Shown here: one piece after another, positions 21,099 to 29,583 of the stretch
Layout: every line of letters begins with the position of its first letter
How positions within the stretch are numbered: the first letter of the stretch is position 1
Assembly (NCBI GenBank): GCA_015066115.1
Contig: SVOZ01000004.1
Coordinates: 112,502-176,501 of the forward strand
Length of the DNA: 64,000 bases
Source of the DNA: Oscillospiraceae bacterium
GTDB lineage: Bacteria; Bacillota; Clostridia; Oscillospirales; Ruminococcaceae
Reading direction: 5' to 3'
Made by a program: the position numbers and the translations under genes
The notes under the pieces: model-generated
Database searches by the model: none
What the model was told of the DNA's origin: nothing
Seen by the model: only the letters and a program-made list of their open reading frames with translations

Positions 21099-22531
21099 AA
21101 ATTGTCTTCACAGCAAGTGAAGCGGCACCGTTTTTAAAAACGGGCGGCCTCGGAGATGTTGCAGGAGCACTTCCCGAAGTGCTTTCAAAAATAAAGGGCA
21201 ATGAGGTTTGCGTATTTCTGCCGTACTATAAAAAAATCAAACAAAACCCCGAAATTGAAACCGAATTTGTAAAAAGCTTTGCGGTAAATCTTTCGTGGAG
21301 AGCTCAGCATGTCGGTGTTTTTAAATTAAAAAGCAGAAAAAAGAAGCTTAAAGTTTATTTTATCGACAATGAGTATTACTTCGGCAGAGACAGCATTTAC
21401 GGCGACGGTGACGACGGCGAGAGATTTGCTTATTTCTCAAAGGCTATTTTAGAGTCGCTTGTCGAGCTTAATATCCGCCCCGACGTAATTCATCTAAATG
21501 ACTGGCAAACTGCTCTTGTTCCCATATTCTTAAACACCTTTTATCTTGAGGCTCTGGGAAATATCAAAACTGTATTTACGATACATAACATTGAATACCA
21601 AGGCAAGGCAGATCCATATTTTCTCTGCGACACTCTGGGACTCCCTGAGGAGCGCACAGATACAATGATATTCGATGGCTGTGTAAACTTTATGAAGGGC
21701 GCCATACTAACCTGTGACGCCCTCACAACCGTTTCAAAAACCTATGCAAACGAAATTCGTTATCCTTATTTTGCACATGGACTGTCACAGGTCATAGAGG
21801 AGCACGCCTTTAAGCTTAGCGGCATAGTAAACGGAATTAACACCGAGGTCTATGACCCGAATAGTGATAAGGCGCTGTGCGCAAACTATAGCTTGCAAAC
21901 GGCTCAAAAAGGTAAGGCAGAAAACAAGCGCGCCCTTCAGCGCCGCTTAGGGCTGCCTGAGCGCGAGGATGTTGCCGTTATCGGTATGGTAACAAGGCTT
22001 GTTTCCCATAAAGGGCTTGACTTGATTTGCGCCGTAGCCGAGGAGCTTATGCATTGGGATATTCAGCTTGTAATTGTCGGCACAGGCGACGCTGTTTATG
22101 AAAACCGTCTGCGCGCAGTTGCCCAGAGAAATCCCGACAAGTTTTCGTTAAACCTTTGCTTTGACTCGGCATTAGCTTCACAGATATATGCCTCGTCAGA
22201 TATATATCTTATGCCGTCTAAGAGTGAGCCCTGCGGCCTTTCTCAGCTTATCGCCATGCGATATGGCACAATCCCTGTTGTTAATGCAACGGGCGGCCTT
22301 AAAGATACCGTTATTCCCTATGATGAAACAACAGGCGAGGGAGTCGGATTTACCTTCCAAAGCTTTAACTGCGATGATATGCTTGATGCACTGCGGCGCG
22401 CGCTGTCTGTTTACGGCGGCGATAAAGAAGGCTGGCAGAAAATCGTTAAAAATGCTATGCTTCGCTCTTCTTCGTGGGATGAGAGCGCAAAGGAATATAC
22501 TAAATTGTACAATGATCTTGTGATAAAATAG
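21095..22531 (+). CDS. glgA: Glycogen synthase (ADP-glucose, GT5)
   Basis: KIVFTASEAAPFLKTGGLGDVAGALP; VIHLNDWQTALVP; PSKSEPCGLSQLIAMRYGTIPVVNATGGL. Confidence 0.97.
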   Translation: MKIVFTASEAAPFLKTGGLGDVAGALPEVLSKIKGNEVCVFLPYYKKIKQNPEIETEFVKSFAVNLSWRAQHVGVFKLKSRKKKLKVYFIDNEYYFGRDSIYGDGDDGERFAYFSKAILESLVELNIRPDVIHLNDWQTALVPIFLNTFYLEALGNIKTVFTIHNIEYQGKADPYFLCDTLGLPEERTDTMIFDGCVNFMKGAILTCDALTTVSKTYANEIRYPYFAHGLSQVIEEHAFKLSGIVNGINTEVYDPNSDKALCANYSLQTAQKGKAENKRALQRRLGLPEREDVAVIGMVTRLVSHKGLDLICAVAEELMHWDIQLVIVGTGDAVYENRLRAVAQRNPDKFSLNLCFDSALASQIYASSDIYLMPSKSEPCGLSQLIAMRYGTIPVVNATGGLKDTVIPYDETTGEGVGFTFQSFNCDDMLDALRRALSVYGGDKEGWQKIVKNAMLRSSSWDESAKEYTKLYNDLVIK

Positions 22532-22558
22532 TCCCAAGTGTAAATAAAGGAGAACTCT

Positions 22559-24967
22559 ATGCAAATCAAAAAAAGCGACTTACTTTTAAAACTCAACGAA
22601 ACCTCTGTTCGTCTTTTTAGTTGTAACCTTTCTGAAACAACCGAGAAACAGGCGTATAAAGTGGTTTGTACCGTGCTTTGTGAAATGCTTGCAAAGCAGA
22701 GAAAACAGTTTCAGGACAGTTACCTTGAAAAAGAAAGAAAACAGGTTTACTATATGTCGCTGGAATTTCTTGTCGGCACCTCGCTTAGAAACAATCTCTT
22801 TAATTTAGGCGTTGAAAAAACCTTCCGCTCTGTTTTAAAGGACCAGGGCTTTGATATAGAAAACCTTTATGAGCTCGACCCCGACGCAGGCCTTGGAAAC
22901 GGCGGCTTAGGCCGTCTCGCTTCCTGCTATATGGACTGCTTAACAGGCCTTGAATATCCTGCAACAGGCTTTTCGATAAGATACGAATTCGGAATTTTCA
23001 AGCAGAAGATCATTGACGGCTGGCAGATGGAATTTCCTGATAACTGGCTTGAGCGCGGCGAGGTCTGGCTCCAGCCAAGACAGGACGAAAGCTACGAGAT
23101 CAAGTTTGGCGGAAAGGTTAGCGAGTGGAACGATAACGGCCAGTTTAAAACCGCTCAGACCGATTATCAGAGCGTTATCGCCGTGCCCTATGATCTATAT
23201 ATTTCGGGCTATAACTGCAAGGCGGTAAATAAGCTTGTGCTCTGGCGCGCTCAGGTTCCCGGATTTGATATGAGTGCCTTTTCAAGAGGCGATTATGTCC
23301 GCTCGCTTGAGCAGAACACCATGGCGGAGGTAATCTCCAAGGTGCTCTATCCTGCCGATAATCACGTTGAAGGCAAAAGACTCAGACTTCGCCAGCAGTA
23401 TCTTCTTGTGTCGGCATCTCTGCAGAGCATTTTAAACAGCCATCTTAAAAAGTACGGCACCCTTGAAAACCTTTCGGATAAGGTTGCTATTCACATTAAC
23501 GACACACACCCTGCCCTCTGCGTTCCCGAGCTTATGCGCATTTTAATGGATGAACACGGCTATTCTTGGGACAGAGCCTGGGAGATAACCTGCAAAACCC
23601 TCTCTTACACCAACCATACCGTTATGAGTGAGGCGCTCGAGCGCTGGAGTGAGTGGCTCTTTAAGGAGCAGCTCCCGAGAATTTACGCCATAGTTGTTGA
23701 AATAAACCGCCGCCTCTTAGAGCAGCTTAACGCTGTTTATGCAGGCGACTATGGCAAAATAAACTATATGGCAGTTATAGGTGACGGCGAGGTGCGTATG
23801 GCAAACCTTTGTCTTGCCGCCTGCCACACCGTAAACGGCGTTTCCCGCCTGCACACCGAGATATTAAAGGACAGCATCTTCCACGATTACTATGTTCTTA
23901 ATAACGACCGTTTTATAAACGTTACAAACGGCATTGCCTACAGGCGCTGGCTCTGTCAGGCAAACCCTGCACTCACAGGCCTTATTTCCGAGCTTATCGG
24001 CGATAAGTTTATGAAGGATGCCGAACATCTTTCAGACCTCTTGAAGTTTAAAGATGACAAGAGCGTTCTAAATAGGCTTTACGAGATAAAGCGTCAGAAT
24101 AAGGTAAACCTTGCGCATCAGATAGCAAAGCGCAACGGAATAAATGTTGATCCTAATTCCCTTTTCGATGTTCAGATAAAGCGCCTTCACGAATATAAGC
24201 GCCAGCTTTTAAACGTCCTGCAGATACTTTATATGTACAACCGCATAAAAGCCCATCCCAACGAGGAATTTGTGCCGAGAACCTTTGTTTTCGGTGCCAA
24301 GGCTTCGGCAGGCTACGACCTTGCAAAGCAGATAATCAGTCTTATCTCTGCGGTTTCTGACTTTATTAATGCCGATCCTCAGGTAAGGGATAAGATAAAG
24401 GTTGTCTTTATGGAGGACTACAAGGTTTCGCTCGCTGAGCACATCATTCCTGCCGCTGAAATTTCCGAGCAGATCTCAACCGCGGGAAAAGAAGCTTCGG
24501 GAACAGGTAATATGAAGCTTATGATAAACGGCGCGGTAACTCTGGGAACCCTTGACGGCGCAAATGTTGAGATAGCTGAGCAGGTCGGAAGAGATAATAT
24601 CTTTATCTTCGGAATGACGGTTGAAGAGGTCAATGCTCTTTGGCGCCGCGGATATAATCCCTACGATTTCTTAAATGCCGATCCCGAGCTTCGCGAGATT
24701 ATAAATATGCTCACCTCGGGAGTTCTCGGTAAGAGATTTGACAGCATTGCGGCATCCCTGCTTACAAACCGTTACGGTGTTGCCGATCAGTATATGACCA
24801 TTGCTGATTTCGGCGACTATAAGAGAGCACAGCGCGATGTTTCCGAGGTTTACAAAAACCGCGAGAAATTTATGCAGATGTCGCTTGCAAACATTGCGGG
24901 CGCAGGAATTTTCTCTGCCGACAGAGCAGTTAAAGAATATGCAGATAAGATTTGGATGTTAAAATAA
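22559..24967 (+). CDS. glgP: Glycogen/starch/alpha-glucan phosphorylase (copy 1)
   Basis: GLGNGGLGRLASCYMDCLTG; QIKRLHEYKRQLLNVL; STAGKEASGTGNMKLMINGAVTLGTLDGANVEI. Confidence 0.97.
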   Translation: MQIKKSDLLLKLNETSVRLFSCNLSETTEKQAYKVVCTVLCEMLAKQRKQFQDSYLEKERKQVYYMSLEFLVGTSLRNNLFNLGVEKTFRSVLKDQGFDIENLYELDPDAGLGNGGLGRLASCYMDCLTGLEYPATGFSIRYEFGIFKQKIIDGWQMEFPDNWLERGEVWLQPRQDESYEIKFGGKVSEWNDNGQFKTAQTDYQSVIAVPYDLYISGYNCKAVNKLVLWRAQVPGFDMSAFSRGDYVRSLEQNTMAEVISKVLYPADNHVEGKRLRLRQQYLLVSASLQSILNSHLKKYGTLENLSDKVAIHINDTHPALCVPELMRILMDEHGYSWDRAWEITCKTLSYTNHTVMSEALERWSEWLFKEQLPRIYAIVVEINRRLLEQLNAVYAGDYGKINYMAVIGDGEVRMANLCLAACHTVNGVSRLHTEILKDSIFHDYYVLNNDRFINVTNGIAYRRWLCQANPALTGLISELIGDKFMKDAEHLSDLLKFKDDKSVLNRLYEIKRQNKVNLAHQIAKRNGINVDPNSLFDVQIKRLHEYKRQLLNVLQILYMYNRIKAHPNEEFVPRTFVFGAKASAGYDLAKQIISLISAVSDFINADPQVRDKIKVVFMEDYKVSLAEHIIPAAEISEQISTAGKEASGTGNMKLMINGAVTLGTLDGANVEIAEQVGRDNIFIFGMTVEEVNALWRRGYNPYDFLNADPELREIINMLTSGVLGKRFDSIAASLLTNRYGVADQYMTIADFGDYKRAQRDVSEVYKNREKFMQMSLANIAGAGIFSADRAVKEYADKIWMLK

Positions 24968-26790
24968 TGCGGATATTATTTGATAGTAAAAGCCCTCTCC
25001 ATAAAAAGCCGTTTGGCGTTTTAAGAGAGGGAGAAGGCTGCAGTGTGAGCGTTCATATTCCGCTTCACTGCAAAACAACATCGGTTAAAATTGAGCTTTT
25101 TAAGGAAGACGGCGGCTTTTTTGCCGCCTTTTTCCTGTTTCATCAAAATAACCAAAACGACTATGAGATCTGGAGCGGTGATTTTTCACTGTCCTGTGCA
25201 GGCCTGTATTTTTACAGGTTTTATATCACAACACAGGAGGGCGAATTTGCGCTCTTTAAAGAGGGAGAGCGCGACACCAATATGGGAGCGGGCGCGCTTT
25301 GGCAGCTTTCCTGTATCCCTCAGGATTTTCACACTCCCGATTTTTTCAAAGGCAAGGTTATGTATCAGATTTTTCCCGACCGCTTTTTTAAATGGGGAGA
25401 TTGCGACTTAAAAGGCAAATTAGAGCCATACTATATTCATTCCGATACAAAGGACATTCCCGATTTTCGCCCAAATGAGAGCGGCGAGGTCAAGAACTGT
25501 GACTTTTTCGGGGGAAATTTAAATGGAATTGCAAAAAAATTAGGCTACCTTAAAAGCCTCGGAGTTTCGGTAATTTACCTAAACCCCATTTTTAAGGCCT
25601 ACTCTAATCATAGATATGACACCGCCGATTACAAAAAAATCGACGAAATGTTAGGAAGCGAGCAGGATTTTGTCGCTTTTTGCAAAAAAGCCCACCTTTT
25701 TGGAATAAAAGTAATTTTGGACGGAGTTTTTTCCCACACAGGCAGTAACAGCATTTATTTTAACAGCGCGATTTCCGACCCTAATTCGCCTTACCGCGAG
25801 TGGTACGATTTTAAGGATTACCCCGTCGATTACACTTCGTGGTGGGGAATAAGAACTCTGCCCTGCGTAAACGAAATGAATGACAAATACAGGGAGTTTA
25901 TCATAGGCGGTGAGGACAGCGTTATCGCCCATTGGCTTTCGCTTGGAGCGGACGGCTTTAGACTTGACGTTGCCGATGAGCTTCCCGATGAGTTTATAAA
26001 AGAGCTGCGTACCCGCCTTAAAGAGATTAAGCCCGACGCCCTTTTGATAGGCGAGGTCTGGGAGGACGCTTCAAACAAAGTAAGCTATTCTCGCCGCCGA
26101 AAATATTTTACAGACGGCGAGCTTGACAGCACAATGAATTATCCCTTCCGCTCTGCCATTATTGATTTTGTAAGCGGCGCTGATAACGGCGGCGGATTTG
26201 CATCCCAGATTATGACGATAGCTGAAAACTATCCGAGAGAGGTGCTTTTCTGCCTTATGAACAGCCTTTCAACCCACGACACTCCGAGAATTCTCTCGGT
26301 TTTAAGCGGCGTCAGAGCCCCCGCAACTAAAGACGAAAGGGCGACCTTTACCCTTTCTGAAAGCGAGCTTGCCCTTGCAGAAGCAAGGCTTAAATGTGCG
26401 GCATTTTTGCAGTTTGTCTTGCCGGGAATGCCCTGCATCTATTACGGCGACGAAATTGGAACTCAAGGCTTTGAGGACCCCTTCTGCCGCAGCTTTTTTG
26501 ATTGGGAGAGGTCAGAAAAAAATGAGCTTAGAGAGTTTTATAAAAAGCTCTGCGCGCTTAGAAACAAAAGCGAACCCTTAAAGCAGGGCGATGTTTTTGC
26601 AGAAAAATATGCGGATGGAATTTTGCGTATCGAAAGACGCCTTAAAAATAAAAAGGCGACAGCATTTGTAAACTGCTCTGATAAGGGCATAAATGTGTCG
26701 GCAGAGGGAAAACCCGTATTATCCTTAAACGCCGAGCATGGCAAGCAGATAACCTTAGATCCATTAGGCTTCATTCTTTTTGAAAAGTAA
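24967..26790 (+). CDS. GH13 alpha-amylase / neopullulanase-like enzyme
   Basis: MYQIFPDRF; YLNPIFKAYSNHRYD; DGVFSHTG; GFRLDVADELP; GEVWE; STHDTPR; TAATG overlap with glgP stop. Confidence 0.92.
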   Translation: MRILFDSKSPLHKKPFGVLREGEGCSVSVHIPLHCKTTSVKIELFKEDGGFFAAFFLFHQNNQNDYEIWSGDFSLSCAGLYFYRFYITTQEGEFALFKEGERDTNMGAGALWQLSCIPQDFHTPDFFKGKVMYQIFPDRFFKWGDCDLKGKLEPYYIHSDTKDIPDFRPNESGEVKNCDFFGGNLNGIAKKLGYLKSLGVSVIYLNPIFKAYSNHRYDTADYKKIDEMLGSEQDFVAFCKKAHLFGIKVILDGVFSHTGSNSIYFNSAISDPNSPYREWYDFKDYPVDYTSWWGIRTLPCVNEMNDKYREFIIGGEDSVIAHWLSLGADGFRLDVADELPDEFIKELRTRLKEIKPDALLIGEVWEDASNKVSYSRRRKYFTDGELDSTMNYPFRSAIIDFVSGADNGGGFASQIMTIAENYPREVLFCLMNSLSTHDTPRILSVLSGVRAPATKDERATFTLSESELALAEARLKCAAFLQFVLPGMPCIYYGDEIGTQGFEDPFCRSFFDWERSEKNELREFYKKLCALRNKSEPLKQGDVFAEKYADGILRIERRLKNKKATAFVNCSDKGINVSAEGKPVLSLNAEHGKQITLDPLGFILFEK

Positions 26791-26808
26791 TTAAAGGGAG
26801 GTGTAAAA

Positions 26809-28095
26809 ATGGCTGAGCGTCAGTATCTTTGTATAGACTTAAAGTCGTTTTACGCCTCGGTCGAGTGCGTCGAGCGTGGACTTGACCCCATGAAAGCCGA
26901 CCTTATAGTTGCCGATCCCGAAAGATGCGAAACCACTATATGCCTCGCAGTTTCCCCCTCTCTTAAAAAGAGAGGGGTTAAAAATAGGTGCAGAGTTTAT
27001 GAAATTCCAAAGGGTATCAAATATATAATGGCAGAGCCGAGAATGCAGCTTTATATAGATTATTCGGCCGAAATATACAGCGTCTATCTTAAGTACATTT
27101 CAAAGGATGACATCCACGTCTATTCTATTGATGAGGCGTTTTTGGATGTAACCGATTATCTCTCGCTTTACAAAATGACAGCGCGTGAGCTCGGCGAAAA
27201 GATAAGGGAGGACATTTTAAAAACGGTTGGAATTCCTGCTGCTTGTGGAATTGGAACAAATCTTTACCTTGCCAAGATCGCCCTTGATATAACCGCCAAG
27301 CACAGCCCTATCTTTTTAGGTGAGCTTGACGAAAAAAGCTATCGCGAAACCCTTTGGGACCACCGTCCGCTAACTGACTTTTGGCGAATTGGAGCGGGAA
27401 CAGCCAAAAGGCTTGAGGACAGAGGCATTTTTACAATGCGCCAGATAGCAAACTGCCGCGAACAGACGCTTTATGACCTTTTCGGCGTTGATGCTGAGAT
27501 AATGATTGATCACGCCTGGGGCAGAGAGCCGACCCTTATTTCCGATATAAAAAACTACAAAACCCAAAGCCGCTCGCTTTCAAGCGGTCAGGTGTTATCC
27601 CGAAATTACTCGCAGGCAGAGGGCGAAATAATAGTCAGAGAAATGGCGGATAAGCTCGCTCTTGAACTTTTTGATGAGGAACTTGTAACCCATTCCGTAA
27701 CCATTTCTTTAAGCTTTGGTGACAAAGAAAAGCCGATGGCAAGGGCAACAGAAAAGCTTTTGTCGCCCACAAGCAGTGCCGAGCAGATAATAGCGGCGTC
27801 GGTCAAGGCGTATTATAGGATAATGGGCAAAAATGACTATATCCGAAAGGTCAATATTTCGCTTAATAATGTGATAAGCGAGCCGTTTGCCCAGCTTGAT
27901 TTTTACTTTGATGAGAAAAAGCTCGTCAAGGAGAAAAAGCAGATGCAGGCGGTAAGCAGTATAAAAAAGAAGTTTGGCAAAAATGCCATACTTCGCGGAA
28001 CTGACTTAAAAGAAGGCGCAACAATGCGCGAGCGAAACGCCCAGATAGGCGGCCATAAGAGCGGAGGGAAAAGATATGGCAATGAAGAGAAGTGA
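26809..28095 (+). CDS. Y-family DNA polymerase (UvrX/DinB/UmuC-like)
   Basis: YLCIDLKSFYASVECVERGLDP; VYSIDEAFLDVTDYL; AACGIGTNLYLAKIALD. Confidence 0.92.
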   Translation: MAERQYLCIDLKSFYASVECVERGLDPMKADLIVADPERCETTICLAVSPSLKKRGVKNRCRVYEIPKGIKYIMAEPRMQLYIDYSAEIYSVYLKYISKDDIHVYSIDEAFLDVTDYLSLYKMTARELGEKIREDILKTVGIPAACGIGTNLYLAKIALDITAKHSPIFLGELDEKSYRETLWDHRPLTDFWRIGAGTAKRLEDRGIFTMRQIANCREQTLYDLFGVDAEIMIDHAWGREPTLISDIKNYKTQSRSLSSGQVLSRNYSQAEGEIIVREMADKLALELFDEELVTHSVTISLSFGDKEKPMARATEKLLSPTSSAEQIIAASVKAYYRIMGKNDYIRKVNISLNNVISEPFAQLDFYFDEKKLVKEKKQMQAVSSIKKKFGKNAILRGTDLKEGATMRERNAQIGGHKSGGKRYGNEEK

Positions 28096-28390
28096 AAGAG
28101 CCAAGATCTTTATGCCCTTTAGCCCTCTAAATAATTTTTACGAGGCGCTTAAGCAAAAGGAAAGGGTAATAACCCCTAAAAGCGAGCTCGCTGACGAGAG
28201 AATAGAGGAGTTAGATGCTGTTTTGCACACCCTTTCGGGCGGAGATATGGCAGAGGTCGTTTATTATAATAACGGCGTTTATGAAAAGGTTGTCGGCTGT
28301 GTTGCACTCATTGATGTTCTCGAAAAGACCATAACCATAGCAAAAACAAAGATTTTTTTTGACGATATATACGATTTAAAGGCTCTCTGA
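28076..28390 (+). CDS. YolD-like family protein
   Basis: RAKIFMPFSPLNNFYEALKQKE...; overlaps 3' end of the Y-polymerase gene by 20 bp; family call from recognised pairing. Confidence 0.65.
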   Translation: MAMKRSERAKIFMPFSPLNNFYEALKQKERVITPKSELADERIEELDAVLHTLSGGDMAEVVYYNNGVYEKVVGCVALIDVLEKTITIAKTKIFFDDIYDLKAL

Positions 28391-28432
28391 TTGTATAAAT
28401 AGCTAAAAAGCTGCATAAATTGTAAAAATTAC

Positions 28433-28461
28433 TTGTAATTTATATTAAAATAAGGTATAAT
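28433..28461 (+). promoter_or_regulatory. Sigma-A promoter for the TAXI-TRAP operon
   Basis: TTGTAA - 17 bp - TATAAT. Confidence 0.75.
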
Positions 28462-28503
28462 TATTTAAATATTTTTAATTTTCACAAAACGGAGGACAAA
28501 ACT

Positions 28504-29499
28504 ATGAAAAGAATTGCTACATTAATTGCAGCAGCTGCTTTAAGCCTCTCTGTGCTTTTAAGCTCCTGCACAACCGGCACCACCAGCATCAAGGTTGGCA
28601 CCGGCGGACCTACCGGTACATATTATGCATATACAAATGCAGTAGGCCAGATTCTCCAGGGCGAGACCGGCCTTGCTTTCGACGTTGTTTCAACCGGCGG
28701 ATCTGTTGCTAACATCAACGGTATCGACGACGGCGACTACAATATGGCCATCGTTCAGAACGACACCATGATCAACGCTTACAATGACCTTGACAAAGAC
28801 AACTTCAAAAACGGCGCCGTTAAATCCTTCTCGGTTCTCGGCGAGGTTTATTCCGAGGTTGTTCAGATAGTTGTTGACGGTTCTCTTAAAGACAAGGTTA
28901 AGACCTTAGCAGACCTTAAAGATATGAGAGTATCTGTAGGCGACGCAGGCTCCGGTGTTTACCTCAATGCAAAGGATCTCTTTGCGGCATACGATATGGA
29001 TATCGATAAGGATATTCAGCAGAACAACCTTTCTGTTGGCGACAGCGCAAGCGCTATGAAGGACGGAAAGCTCGATGCATTCTTCTTTACCGCAGGCGTT
29101 CCCACCACCGCCATCACCGAGCTCGCAACTGCAAAGGACGTATTTATGCTTTCTCTTGAGGACAGCGTAATGGATGATTTCATTGCAAACCATAAGATCG
29201 ACGGCAAATACGAGGTTTATGCAAAGATGCCCATCACCAATGAGCACTACACCTTTATCGAAGAAGGCAAGCCTGCCTACACCATCGGTGTTACAGCAAC
29301 ATTTATCGTTTCCAACGACCTTGATGAAGATGCTGTTTACAAAATGACCAAGGCTCTCTGGGAGAACAAAGACGATGTTGCAGCAGCACACGCTGTTGGT
29401 AAGGCTATGAATGTTGATAATGCTCTTATCACCATTGGTAATGTTCCCGTTCATCCGGGCGCAGAGAAATACTATAAGGAAGTCGGAGTTATTAAATAA
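28504..29499 (+). CDS. TAXI family TRAP transporter solute-binding lipoprotein
   Basis: Lipobox LLSSC; IKVGTGGPTGTYYAYTNAVGQIL; STGGSVANINGI. Confidence 0.93.
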   Translation: MKRIATLIAAAALSLSVLLSSCTTGTTSIKVGTGGPTGTYYAYTNAVGQILQGETGLAFDVVSTGGSVANINGIDDGDYNMAIVQNDTMINAYNDLDKDNFKNGAVKSFSVLGEVYSEVVQIVVDGSLKDKVKTLADLKDMRVSVGDAGSGVYLNAKDLFAAYDMDIDKDIQQNNLSVGDSASAMKDGKLDAFFFTAGVPTTAITELATAKDVFMLSLEDSVMDDFIANHKIDGKYEVYAKMPITNEHYTFIEEGKPAYTIGVTATFIVSNDLDEDAVYKMTKALWENKDDVAAAHAVGKAMNVDNALITIGNVPVHPGAEKYYKEVGVIK

Positions 29500-29525
29500 G
29501 ATATCCTTTAAAAAGTATTTGTTTC

Positions 29526-29556
29526 CTGCCCGACGGCTAAATAGGTCGTCGGGCAG
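29526..29556 (+). terminator. Intercistronic hairpin (possible attenuator/stabiliser) between TRAP binding protein and permease
   Basis: ctgcccgacg...cgtcgggcag 10 bp stem, weak T tract (tttaatt). Confidence 0.6.
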
Positions 29557-29583
29557 TTTAATTAAATTTGGAGGAGATTAGTT

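Noticed and set aside
26809-28390. Y-polymerase/YolD pair as evidence for an integrated phage or plasmid
   Set aside because: No phage structural, integrase or replication genes nearby; flanking genes are metabolic.
28906-29454. 182-aa antisense ORF in the TAXI binding-protein gene
   Set aside because: Shadow of a clearly coding gene with no RBS or recognisable domain.
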